From contig CAYWKU010000007.1 in the NCBI GenBank assembly GCA_964459325.1, forward strand, positions 89,504 to 153,503: a DNA stretch of 64,000 bases, read 5' to 3'. The DNA is from CAYWKU01 sp964459325 (GTDB taxonomy: Bacteria > RBG-13-61-14 > CAYWKU01). Made by a program: the position numbers and the translations under genes. Under the pieces are notes generated by a model. It made no database searches. It saw only the letters and a program-made list of their open reading frames with translations, and was not told where the DNA came from. Below, piece after piece: positions 44,065-52,819 of the stretch. Every line of letters begins with the position of its first letter. The stretch's first letter is position 1.

Positions 44065-44745
44065 TTAATCGAAAAAGCGATACCTGACTATGCACCATAA
44101 TGCCGTTATGCCGTCTGTCCAGTGAATTTTCTTACCTTCTTCGTAATCCCTGCCGTAATAGGAAATGGGCACTTCGTAAATGCGAACCTTCCGGCGGGCG
44201 AATTTGGCGGTAAGCTCCGGCTCGATGCCGAACCTTTCCGAGCGCAACTTCATGTGCTTTATAACTCCCGTGCGGAAGCACTTGTAGCACGTTTCCATGT
44301 CGGTGAGGTTGAGGTTGTTGAGCACGTTGCTGAAAAGTGTAAGGAACCTGTTGCCCAGGTAGTGCCAGAAAAACATCACCCGGTGCGGCCCGCCCAGAAA
44401 CCGCGAGCCGTAAACCACGTCGGCGTAACCGTCCCTTATGGGGCCGAGGAGCTTTTCGTAGTCGCGGGGGTCGTATTCCAGGTCGGCGTCCTGGATGACG
44501 ATAACGTCTCCCCTGGCCTGCTCGAAGCCGGTGCGGATGGCGGCGCCCTTGCCACGGTTCTTGTCGTGCCGGAAAGCCCTGATTCCCTCGATTTTTTCAA
44601 CCACTTCCCACGAGCCGTCGCTGCTGGCGTCGTCAACCACCACGATGTCCATTTCATCCTCGATAGGACTTGACCTGACCCTGCGGATTATTTCCTCCAC
44701 CGTGTTTCGCTCATTGTAGATGGGGATGATGACCGACACCAGCAT
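44065..44745 (-). CDS. Dolichyl-phosphate mannosyltransferase-like GT2
   Basis: The 226-residue GT2 has SVIIPIYNERNTV, DIVVVDDASSDGS, NRGKGAAIRTGF, VIQDADLEYDPRDY, YGSRFLGG and NLTDMETCYKCFR, the full polyprenyl-phosphate sugar synthase set, without C-terminal helices. The frame opens further upstream, but ATG 44745 overlaps the preceding GT-C stop by one base (TAATG) and matches family N-termini. Confidence 0.9.
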   Translation of the reverse strand: MLVSVIIPIYNERNTVEEIIRRVRSSPIEDEMDIVVVDDASSDGSWEVVEKIEGIRAFRHDKNRGKGAAIRTGFEQARGDVIVIQDADLEYDPRDYEKLLGPIRDGYADVVYGSRFLGGPHRVMFFWHYLGNRFLTLFSNVLNNLNLTDMETCYKCFRTGVIKHMKLRSERFGIEPELTAKFARRKVRIYEVPISYYGRDYEEGKKIHWTDGITALWCIVRYRFFD

Positions 44746-46295
44746 TACATCTTCTCCTTCTTGTAAATATATATGATTCTTCCCTCTTTTTTTACCATGG
44801 ACGCCGGCTTCCAGCCCGGAGGCGCGTTGTGGGGATTCAAAAGCGGCGCCATTTGAGGATGAAACGCCCGGATAAGGGTGCTGTCCGCGATTAGGTAATC
44901 GACATCCCATCTTCGCGCGTATTCCAGCACCTTCCGCAGAGGCTCATCCGGCACCGGTACCCTTTCGGCGTTTGCGAAGAACGCCACGTAAGGCTCGCGG
45001 GTCATTACCTTCACGCTGCGACCTTCGGATTGGCGGGCTATGAATTCCGCCGCTGCCCGTTGAGGTTTCACCCATTCGGCGTCCGGGTCGGGGCCGTATT
45101 TTACTGAGGCGACGAGGGGTATCACCACGATTAATAACGCTGCAACCCCCGTTTTCTTCCCGGCCATATCGAAAGCATGGGCGATTCCCCTTCCGGCCAC
45201 GATAGCTCCGAGCGGCACCAGCGGAACGTAGTAGCGGGGGCTGGTGCCCGTCATCGCCTGCAGGCCTACGGCGGGTATCCACATGCTTAAAAGGTAGCCT
45301 ATGGGTTTCCCTTCCCCGGCGCCTTTCCTGAGTATGCCGAACAGCCCCAATCCCATGGCGGCGGCAAAAACGGGCGGGAAAATGACGCTCAGGTCTCCGT
45401 AAGCGTCATCCAAGCGAGTGAAGGCGCGCCTTACAACCGCTCCGGCGTTATTACCGAGAAACTCGATTGTACCCATTTCTTCGGCGGCCACCTGAGCTTT
45501 CAGCCTGCCGGTTTCCGGGTCGATTTTACCTTTTTGCCGTTCATGTTTGTCGGGGTTGGATATGATGCGATACATCATCCCCTGCTGGCCGGTAAGCCGC
45601 CAGCTTCCCTGCTCAAATTTCAGGTAGACAACGTAAGGCGCCGAAAATATCAACACGCCCGCAATGAAGGCCGCCGTTATGATAATCTTTCTTTTGCGTC
45701 CTTTAGACGACGCAAACGCCCATATCGCCGGGATGACGGCTTCGAATATTCCCGCCACCCGGGTCAGGTATGCCAGCCCCAGGGCTGCGCCGGAAAAGCT
45801 CCAGCGTCTTGCGGAATTTTTCTCCAGCGCCGACCACCCGATGAAAACCCCGCCCATCAATAGCGCCGTGTAAAGGCTTTCTGTAAGCGCCAAACCGCCG
45901 TAATGGACCATCTGTGGATGGAAAGCCACGATAAGGGCCGCGCCCACGGCGGCTGTATCGCCGAAGGTGCGCCTTGCGAGCAATCCCGTCAGGACTATCG
46001 CCGCTCCCGCCGCCAGCACCGACACCAGGCACCCCGCTATTTCCAGATTGCCGGTAAATATGCCAAAGAAAGAGCTTGCGGCGGCGAAAAGGGGTTGATA
46101 GTATCCCGTCTCGCTGCCCATCGGCACGCTCAGCCCGCCTTCGGCGATACGCCCGGCCAGAAGCAGGTAAAGGCCGCTGTCCGGGTGGTATATTTTCCAG
46201 GGGGAAGTAAGGGCGCGTAAAAAAACGCCCGCCGCCGTTATGGCGGCAAGCTTTCCCGGAAAGGAAAGCAGGAGGCTGTAAGCGCCTCTCCTCAT
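44745..46295 (-). CDS. GT-C (family 39/83-like) membrane glycosyltransferase
   Basis: The 516-residue protein has eleven or so transmembrane helices and a PDSGLYLLLAG donor-loop motif after helix 1, then HPQMVHYGGLALTESLYTALLMGG (parts) typical of GT39/GT83 relatives. The final ~90 residues are soluble. It probably uses sugars loaded onto polyprenyl phosphate by the two adjacent GT2 synthases (44065 and 46292). Overlaps of one and four bases join it to both neighbours. Confidence 0.83.
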   Translation of the reverse strand: MRRGAYSLLLSFPGKLAAITAAGVFLRALTSPWKIYHPDSGLYLLLAGRIAEGGLSVPMGSETGYYQPLFAAASSFFGIFTGNLEIAGCLVSVLAAGAAIVLTGLLARRTFGDTAAVGAALIVAFHPQMVHYGGLALTESLYTALLMGGVFIGWSALEKNSARRWSFSGAALGLAYLTRVAGIFEAVIPAIWAFASSKGRKRKIIITAAFIAGVLIFSAPYVVYLKFEQGSWRLTGQQGMMYRIISNPDKHERQKGKIDPETGRLKAQVAAEEMGTIEFLGNNAGAVVRRAFTRLDDAYGDLSVIFPPVFAAAMGLGLFGILRKGAGEGKPIGYLLSMWIPAVGLQAMTGTSPRYYVPLVPLGAIVAGRGIAHAFDMAGKKTGVAALLIVVIPLVASVKYGPDPDAEWVKPQRAAAEFIARQSEGRSVKVMTREPYVAFFANAERVPVPDEPLRKVLEYARRWDVDYLIADSTLIRAFHPQMAPLLNPHNAPPGWKPASMVKKEGRIIYIYKKEKM

Positions 46296-47221
46296 CCGGT
46301 CTCGTCCTCGACCCGCTCGAACCGCAGCAGGCTTATCTGCTCGGCCACCAGCCCCAGCAGAAACACTATCACGCCGGTCACCAACAGCAGCAGGGCGAGG
46401 TTTGTGAACCGGTGCCAGAGAATGAAGGTGTAAAGGTAATAGAGCACTCCGGCCAGAACGAAAAATATGCTTATGGGAAGAAACACCCTCATCGGCGCAA
46501 ACAAAGTCGCCACTCTCAAGAGAATGATGAGAAACCTCAATCCGTCCCGGAAAGGGCGAATCTTGCTCTGACCGATTCGGATGTCGAAAGTTAAAGGTGC
46601 GAAGTCCACGCTGTACCCGGCCCTTATCATGGACAGGGTGATGGTGGTGGGATAGCTGAAGGAGTTGGGCAAAAGATGCAGAAAGCCCCGGGCCACTTTG
46701 CGGCGCATGACCCGGAAACCGCTGGTCAGGTCATATATACGCCTTCCGGCAATGTAGCCTGCGAAGGAGTTCATCGCCTTGTTGTAGAGTTTCCTGCCGC
46801 GCGTCTGCACCGTGGCGTCGTCGCGGGCGCCGACAATCATGTCGTATCTTTCAATCCGCTCCACCAGTTTGGGTATGGCCTCGGGCGGGTGCTGGCCGTC
46901 GCCGTCCATGAGTAACACGAACTCCCGGTTAGCATGGCGAATGCCGGTTTTGACCGCCGCTCCGTTGCCTTTATTGTAGGGGTGTTTTATCAAGCGGATG
47001 TCGGCGTCTTCGAAAAGGGATACCGTGCTATCGGAGGAGCCGTCGTCCACCACGATTATCTCGGCCTCCGGCCCGACGACTTCCCTCACCCGCCGGATAA
47101 CGCTGCCGATGTTTCCCTCCTCGTTGAAAACGGGCATCACGACGCTGAGCTTCTTATAGTCGAAACGACTTTTTTCGGGGGAGGTTTTTGCTTCGTTCAC
47201 TTTTTCGTTTTTCTCATCCAT
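46292..47221 (-). CDS. Polyprenyl-phosphate-sugar synthase-like GT2 with two C-terminal helices
   Basis: The 309-residue protein has a ~25-residue charged N-terminus, then SVVMPVFNEEGNI, IIVVDDGSSDST, LLMDGDGQHPPE and DLTSGFRVMRR, and two membrane helices (~230-295). It is the paralogue of the GT2 at 27248-28105, sharing the WSKFRPF/QSKIRPF and RVFLP segments. ATG 47221 overlaps the preceding radical SAM gene by 25 bases. Confidence 0.88.
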   Translation of the reverse strand: MDEKNEKVNEAKTSPEKSRFDYKKLSVVMPVFNEEGNIGSVIRRVREVVGPEAEIIVVDDGSSDSTVSLFEDADIRLIKHPYNKGNGAAVKTGIRHANREFVLLMDGDGQHPPEAIPKLVERIERYDMIVGARDDATVQTRGRKLYNKAMNSFAGYIAGRRIYDLTSGFRVMRRKVARGFLHLLPNSFSYPTTITLSMIRAGYSVDFAPLTFDIRIGQSKIRPFRDGLRFLIILLRVATLFAPMRVFLPISIFFVLAGVLYYLYTFILWHRFTNLALLLLVTGVIVFLLGLVAEQISLLRFERVEDETG

Positions 47222-48585
47222 CCGGCCAGCTCCATTCCACGAGAGAGTAGATTGACGGCCCCCCCGGCTCCACCGGCCCGGGCAAGCCTTGAAACGACGT
47301 AAGAAGGCCTGGCGTAAAAACTGAAATGTGCGGCTCTCAGCGCCTTCCTCAACTTTTGCGGCGTCCAATATTCGTCCATCACTGCCGGTCGGGCCAGGTC
47401 GGCGTCGAAGGGGTTCATGGCGTCGGTCATTCCGAGCCAACCTTTTTTTAGAGCCTCGTCGTAAAGCGGGGTTCCCTCCACCGGCGACAAAACGCTGAAC
47501 TGGGCCCAAGTAACCCCCCACCTTGCCGCGAACCGGGCTGTTTCTTTAACGTGCTCCAGTCTTTCACCCGGTATTCCCACCAGAAAGTAAGCCAAAACGT
47601 CCATTCCCGCTTGCCGGGTCATGGTTATAGCCTTCCCGATATCGGACGAGGAAGTGCCCTTTCGCAGGAACCGCAGGCTTTTCTCGTGGATGCTTTCGAT
47701 GCCGTAGGAAACTATTCGACACCCCGCCCGGCTCATCCAATCAAGCATCTCCGGGTACACGTCATCTACACGGGCCTCGCACTTCCATCGGATGTTAAGT
47801 CCTTCTTCGATGATGCGTCGGCAGATTTCAATGACCCGCTCGGCGTCCAGCGTGAAAAGGTCGTCATAAATTATAACGGAACGTACGCCCGAATCGCAAG
47901 CAATTTGCCGCAGCTCCTCCAGCACCCTGTCGGCCGAATGAAGCCTCGGTGCGGAGCCAAAAACGCTTTTGTCGCAGAAGATGCAGGCATGAGGACAACC
48001 GCGACTCGTGAAAAGCGTGGTCGCCGCACCCGGCCCGAGAGGGGGATAAGAATACCGGGAGTGCTCCAGGAGTCCGCGGGCGGGATACGGGAGGCCGTCG
48101 AGGTCACCGGAAGGAGACGCAGGCGGAGTGTGTCCTTCAGGTGTCACCACTCCGTGTAATGCGAAAAGGTCGCCGTTGTTTTGTAACGTTTCCAGCAGGT
48201 TTGCAATAACGCCCTCCCCTTCGCCCAGGACGACAGCGTCGGCGGGAAAATCGCCTTCGGTTGTGAAGAATTCCGCCCCCCGCATGGTAACATGAGGGCC
48301 CCCGATGACGACGGTTTTCCCCGCGTTTTTCGATATTTGTGCGGCACGGCAGGTTAAGTCCCATGTCGGGGTCATGCCGGTAAGCGCCGCGACCTTCGCG
48401 TTTGAAGACCGAACGCGGTTTTCAAATTCCTTCCAGCTCAGGCCGAGTGCCGGAGCATCGACCAGCTCGGCATCATGGCCCGCCTCCATGCAAACCCCTG
48501 CCAGATAAAGCAGTCCAAGAGGAGGCACAACGAAAGGCGGCTTGCGGCCTTCGCGGGCCGGAGGCACTGCAAAAAGAACTTCCAT
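47197..48585 (-). CDS. B12-binding-domain radical SAM protein, first gene of the long operon
   Basis: The 462-residue protein has a cobalamin-type N-terminal domain (PPLGLLYLAGVCMEAGHDAELVD near residue 21, in parts), a radical SAM motif RGCPHACIFC (Cys197, 201, 204), an ESIHEKSLRFLRKG barrel segment, and the C-terminal SFYARPSYVVSRL tail shared with its paralogue at 25845-27251. Substrate unknown; a lipid or glycan methylation or ring-forming reaction would fit. A 135-base gap with no clear promoter separates it from the next upstream gene. Confidence 0.88.
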   Translation of the reverse strand: MEVLFAVPPAREGRKPPFVVPPLGLLYLAGVCMEAGHDAELVDAPALGLSWKEFENRVRSSNAKVAALTGMTPTWDLTCRAAQISKNAGKTVVIGGPHVTMRGAEFFTTEGDFPADAVVLGEGEGVIANLLETLQNNGDLFALHGVVTPEGHTPPASPSGDLDGLPYPARGLLEHSRYSYPPLGPGAATTLFTSRGCPHACIFCDKSVFGSAPRLHSADRVLEELRQIACDSGVRSVIIYDDLFTLDAERVIEICRRIIEEGLNIRWKCEARVDDVYPEMLDWMSRAGCRIVSYGIESIHEKSLRFLRKGTSSSDIGKAITMTRQAGMDVLAYFLVGIPGERLEHVKETARFAARWGVTWAQFSVLSPVEGTPLYDEALKKGWLGMTDAMNPFDADLARPAVMDEYWTPQKLRKALRAAHFSFYARPSYVVSRLARAGGAGGAVNLLSRGMELAGWMRKTKK

Positions 48586-48720
48586 CTCAAGTCAAACATG
48601 GTAGAACAGGCGGCGTCCGTCGGCAATTGAAGAAGGAGGCTCACCCTCTTAATTTATCCCGGCATCTTGTTATTTCTTTCGCAGACATCCCCCAAAATTC
48701 ATTTGAAAAAAAATACATGC

Positions 48721-50235
48721 TCACTCGCAGATTTTTTTAACAAACTCATCATTCAGATATTTGGAGACAATCTTCTTTTGAGCTTCATCCGGAGAGTTCA
48801 TGGGGTTAATGCAGGTAAAAAAATCGAGGAGCCGATTTTTATTCAACTTCAAGGCTGAGGAAAACAAGGATTTCACCAAGCCTCTGGAGAAATGTCTGGC
48901 GACGTAATTACGACTGAAAAATGAACCGATTAGCGATGCCATTTCGATGAACCGCCCGGGTCCCAATGTTTCCTTCGCATTTGCCTGCCTTCTGTTTTTA
49001 TAGGTGTATGCCGACAAAAATCGCTCGTGATAAAACATATCCTTAAACTGTACGCCCATTTTCTCGAACTTGCTCAGCCCTTTTACTCCGCGCATCGGGA
49101 TAAATATACTGACCGCACAAGAGTCACAAATCTCCGATTTCGGAAGTTTATTTTTGTTTGGCGAGCTATATGCGAGCGGGTATCCGCCGAGGAACTGGGC
49201 AGATACGTAGACACCGGCGTCATAAAGGATTTCGTATACTCTTTTATAATCCAAAGGAAGGGTATTATTCTGCAAGCCTTTTTCCATGGTCTTCAAGGCC
49301 TCGGCTTCATCAGTTTCATAGCCAATCGCTGCCAGCCTTAACCCCGCGCGCCCCGCCAATTTAAACAACTCCGGGTGTTTTAAAACATTATCCGCCCTGA
49401 TGAAAGCAAAAAAGTTGACGTCTATATTTTCCTGTAATAGCTTTTCGAATATTCTTGATTCAATCTCGGGATTTTCGCCGAAGTTGTCATCACTGATAAG
49501 TATTTGAGTTATTCCGAGTTTTCTCAATCTTGCGATTTCCTCGAACACTCTCTCCGGCGATTTGTATCTTTGTCTCATATACCACATGGTATTTGAAACG
49601 CAAAAATTACACGGATGAGGACATCCGCGGGATGATTCCACAACCCCGGCGTAACCATTCGAGTTCAGATAAGCATTATATAACCTGTAATTAATGAGTT
49701 CCCATTTTGCCAAGGGCAGGCTGTCCAGATTTGCTATCAATTCCCTGTCGGGGTTCACGCGGATTTCGCCGTCTTCTGTAGAATACGTAATCCCTGAAAC
49801 GTCCGATAAGTCCGTTCCCCCGTCGAGAGCTTCTATCGTTTCCTTAAAAGTAATATCACCCTCTCTTCTTATAACTATATCCGCTCCTTTGTTTACCCAT
49901 TCCCTGTCGTAAAATGTGGAGTGATGGCCTCCGAGAATAATTTTTGTTTCCGGGTTGATTTTCTTTATAATCTTGATTGTAAGCTCGCTGTTTAAGGCGT
50001 GAAACGGGGAAACAACGCTCAAGCACACGACATCCCGCCCTCGGAGCTTTTCCAGGTATTTCTTTTTGGAAATCGGGGACACCCTGGCATCTAATATTTC
50101 CATCTCATGGCCGGAAACGGAGGCGGCGATTTGAGGGAATGTGGCGGAGCCTACGTGAAAAACCTCGTTAAGAAAGTCGCCCGGATAAGGCCATGTCGAA
50201 TATAATACCTTTGGATACAGAAAGAGTATTTTCAT
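48721..50235 (-). CDS. B12-binding-domain radical SAM protein
   Basis: The 504-residue protein shows an N-terminal MKILFLYPKV domain, with IILGGHHSTF and RREGDITF at the positions usual for the B12-type domain, and the cluster motif RGCPHPCNFC (Cys205, 209, 212). A C-terminal extension rich in Phe and Lys follows (FSRNYVARHFSRGLVKSLF). The coding sequence is visibly more AT-rich than the operon downstream, suggesting separate acquisition. It may be monocistronic, given ~500 bases upstream and 135 downstream. Confidence 0.87.
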   Translation of the reverse strand: MKILFLYPKVLYSTWPYPGDFLNEVFHVGSATFPQIAASVSGHEMEILDARVSPISKKKYLEKLRGRDVVCLSVVSPFHALNSELTIKIIKKINPETKIILGGHHSTFYDREWVNKGADIVIRREGDITFKETIEALDGGTDLSDVSGITYSTEDGEIRVNPDRELIANLDSLPLAKWELINYRLYNAYLNSNGYAGVVESSRGCPHPCNFCVSNTMWYMRQRYKSPERVFEEIARLRKLGITQILISDDNFGENPEIESRIFEKLLQENIDVNFFAFIRADNVLKHPELFKLAGRAGLRLAAIGYETDEAEALKTMEKGLQNNTLPLDYKRVYEILYDAGVYVSAQFLGGYPLAYSSPNKNKLPKSEICDSCAVSIFIPMRGVKGLSKFEKMGVQFKDMFYHERFLSAYTYKNRRQANAKETLGPGRFIEMASLIGSFFSRNYVARHFSRGLVKSLFSSALKLNKNRLLDFFTCINPMNSPDEAQKKIVSKYLNDEFVKKICE

Positions 50236-50611
50236 ACACGGAACTCCTCAATCGTGTTCGATGAAGCCTCCAAGCACTCATTTTGAACGCGAAAAGTTGC
50301 CCATCCGATTGGATTATGCCGGGCGAGCCGAAAGCGGGTATTCTTTAAAGAACACCTGTTATCCAAAATGGCCGGCAATTGCAATTTTCTCGCGATTCCG
50401 AATAAAAACTTTTTTGTAAACAGAATTGTCAACTTCTTAAATCAAATAGTTCTTCTTGTTTTTTAATGATAACCGGGACATGCCGTGAATTCAACTTTCC
50501 GTAAATCGTTTGATTTCTCTATTCGAGTTCCGCCACAATTGCAGTGATTTTTTCAGTCCCCCGGCAATCAGCCGAAAAAGAAAAAAACAAAATTCCAGCC
50601 TATGTCGGTAT

Positions 50612-50640
50612 TTGCCGGTGAAGTATATGATTGCTATACT
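50612..50640 (+). promoter_or_regulatory. Candidate promoter of the GT-C gene
   Basis: TTGCCG (50612-50617), 17 bases, and TATACT (50635-50640) lie ~100 bases before the start at 50744. The ~508-base divergent gap is AT-rich and otherwise holds only an isolated minus-strand TTGACA (50432-50427) with a poor -10; no gene is seen. Confidence 0.45.
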
Positions 50641-50743
50641 GACAACAGTTAAAAGGTTACCACGTGTCTTTCAGACGGAAGAGGTGGAACAAAACTAATG
50701 TTTACCAATCCAATAATCAGATAAGCGAAACAATCCTTTTCTC

Positions 50744-52507
50744 ATGATGCCTCGAAACTTTTCCCGTCTAAGCTCATCCTCTCAGTCAGACAACTATATC
50801 ACGCTGACATTGCTGACGTTGATAGGAGCATTCGCGTACTATATTTCCTACGTTCAATACGGTATGATTCAAGTGGACGAGGGTATTTTTCTGGATTTTT
50901 CCATCAGGATGATGCGCGGCAGGGAATGGTTCGTTGACTTTTTTCCACCGTACGGCCCTCTGAACTTCCTCCCACTGAGTGGAATTTTTTCCATTACAGA
51001 GCCAAGCTTTTTCTTTTTCCGATTGTTTTACATATTGTTCAGGCTTTGCGGTTTATGGGCGATGATTTCCGTTTCCAGACGCCTGATGCCCTCCAAATGG
51101 GCGGTGTTGGCGATTTTACCCGTGATTATAGCTCCCGGCCATCTGTTTAAAAGCGTTTTCCTCCTGATGCCCATGTTGATTTTGTGGCTGGTTTTTCGGG
51201 CATGGGAATCGCGCCGGATGTTCTGGCTGTTCGTGACCGGATTAGCCGCGGGCATTTCTTTGTACTTCCGCTACGAGATGATTTTTCCACTATCCGTTAT
51301 CGCGCTCTTGGGACTCGAGCTAGACCATTTTCGCCGGCATTTTAAACATCATGAGCGCTGGATTCGGCGTTTGATTAGTATCACGGGCGTATTCGCCGGG
51401 TTGATGTTACCGGCGTTTTTTTTCCCCGGGGCAGTCAATGCTCCTAATATTTTGGGGCGTGCTTTCTTTGGAGGAAAAATTCCGGCTCTGGGAGTGCCGT
51501 GGCCCGGGTTTCCAACGACCCATAGCCCGGACCAAACAGCCACGTTTCTGGTATTGTGGGGGGTGCTTGCAATTTACGCCGGGGTTGGAGCGGATATTTT
51601 GCGCACTCTGTTTCGGGCAAGGAGCTATCCCGCATGGGAACACAGGCTGCTGGTACTCGTGGCAGGGACACTGTTTCTTTACAATGTGCTCTTTCAAAGT
51701 AATCTTGGCCACATGCTTCAAGTCTCGGCCCCCGCCTTTCTGCTGCTGGCGGACATCGGGCGACGGGCCGTTGTATACGGCAAGAACACAATAATGAAAA
51801 TAGCATCGGGAGCGGTTCTTGCCGGAATCCTAGCCGCCTTCCTGATTTACGCCGTCTTTTTAACCAACTTGCCCGGAGTCGCCGGCATCGCCCTTCGCCG
51901 GATGATGGACACTCCAATAACTTCGCCCCTGGGCACGGTATATTTTCACGGGCCGAGAGCCGGCCAAATACAATCAACAATAAATTATATAATGTCTCAC
52001 ACCGAGCCCGATGACCCCGTGCTGGTAGTGCCCAGGGCCACTCTTATCTCGATAATGTCGGAACGACCGAACCTTAACCCATACGATACCGTAGAAACTT
52101 TTCCCACATTTGTATCTGGTTGGAAAACCGTTAACGATTTTTTTAAAGCCATTACCAAATCGGAGCTTATCGTTTATTTCGAGCGGCCGACGAGATTGGA
52201 ACGGCCCCGTGCCCCGCATCAAAGAATGCGCAGCAACGACTTTATATTCGAGACGATCCTTCGAAACTACACCTTCGAAAAGCGTTTTGGAGAGTATATA
52301 ATCCTGAGAAAAGGAAAAGACGAAACCGGCGCCACAAGAGCCTTCATTGACGGCTGGGAGGCGTATAAATACGGTCATTGGGAAAAAGCGGAAGGTTCGT
52401 TGAAAAAAGCCGTCGAGGCCGGGCTTTCCGAGTCCGAAATACGACCTATTCTAAAAAATATCAAACATTTCAAATCATTAGGATTATCTCGTCCCCCGCA
52501 ATTATGA
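50744..52507 (+). CDS. GT-C-like membrane glycosyltransferase with C-terminal repeat
   Basis: The 587-residue protein has an N-terminal helix, the acidic donor-loop motif QVDEGIFLDFSIRMMRG, about ten further helices to ~residue 390 and a soluble C-terminal domain. The domain ends with a single TPR-like unit (AYKYGHWEKAEGSLKKAVEAGL). It is the only plus-strand gene in the glycan region and lies between radical SAM genes of opposite orientation. It probably extends or decorates the same lipid-linked product. Confidence 0.72.
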   Translation: MMPRNFSRLSSSSQSDNYITLTLLTLIGAFAYYISYVQYGMIQVDEGIFLDFSIRMMRGREWFVDFFPPYGPLNFLPLSGIFSITEPSFFFFRLFYILFRLCGLWAMISVSRRLMPSKWAVLAILPVIIAPGHLFKSVFLLMPMLILWLVFRAWESRRMFWLFVTGLAAGISLYFRYEMIFPLSVIALLGLELDHFRRHFKHHERWIRRLISITGVFAGLMLPAFFFPGAVNAPNILGRAFFGGKIPALGVPWPGFPTTHSPDQTATFLVLWGVLAIYAGVGADILRTLFRARSYPAWEHRLLVLVAGTLFLYNVLFQSNLGHMLQVSAPAFLLLADIGRRAVVYGKNTIMKIASGAVLAGILAAFLIYAVFLTNLPGVAGIALRRMMDTPITSPLGTVYFHGPRAGQIQSTINYIMSHTEPDDPVLVVPRATLISIMSERPNLNPYDTVETFPTFVSGWKTVNDFFKAITKSELIVYFERPTRLERPRAPHQRMRSNDFIFETILRNYTFEKRFGEYIILRKGKDETGATRAFIDGWEAYKYGHWEKAEGSLKKAVEAGLSESEIRPILKNIKHFKSLGLSRPPQL

Positions 52508-52585
52508 ACAAGAGGCCGTTGCAGAATTATGATTTTTCGTTTGGGATGTGTTGACCTTCATCGTGCCGAAAAAGAACCCCGAATG

Positions 52586-52634
52586 GACAAGGGGCTTCAG
52601 CCCCTTGAATTTCAAGGGGTTAAAACCCCTTGTC
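52586..52634. terminator. Double hairpin of the CAAGGGG family between convergent genes
   Basis: GACAAGGGG...CCCCTTG and CAAGGGG...CCCCTTGTC form two consecutive stems that also pair end to end. The sequence repeats the palindrome at 63533-63556. Its position between convergent ends (52507 and 52820) suits a bidirectional terminator. The rest of this 312-base gap is T-rich with no gene. Confidence 0.5.
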
Positions 52635-52819
52635 TGGAAAAGACATTCCCGGGGAGCTACAGAAAAAAAGCCTTCTCTCCCCCTGAAGCCTGTTTTGCAA
52701 CGGTCTCAACAAATAAAAAACTCCCGGCCGTCTCTTTCGGCCCGCCCTTTTTTCGTGATTTATTTTAGAAAAACAGGCTGCGGCTTTTTGTTCGGGAGGG
52801 CGAAATGCCGGGGTTTATT

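Noticed and set aside
50232..50432. 66-codon minus-strand frame upstream of the radical SAM gene
   Set aside because: It lies in AT-rich leader DNA, lacks a ribosome site and has no recognisable domain.
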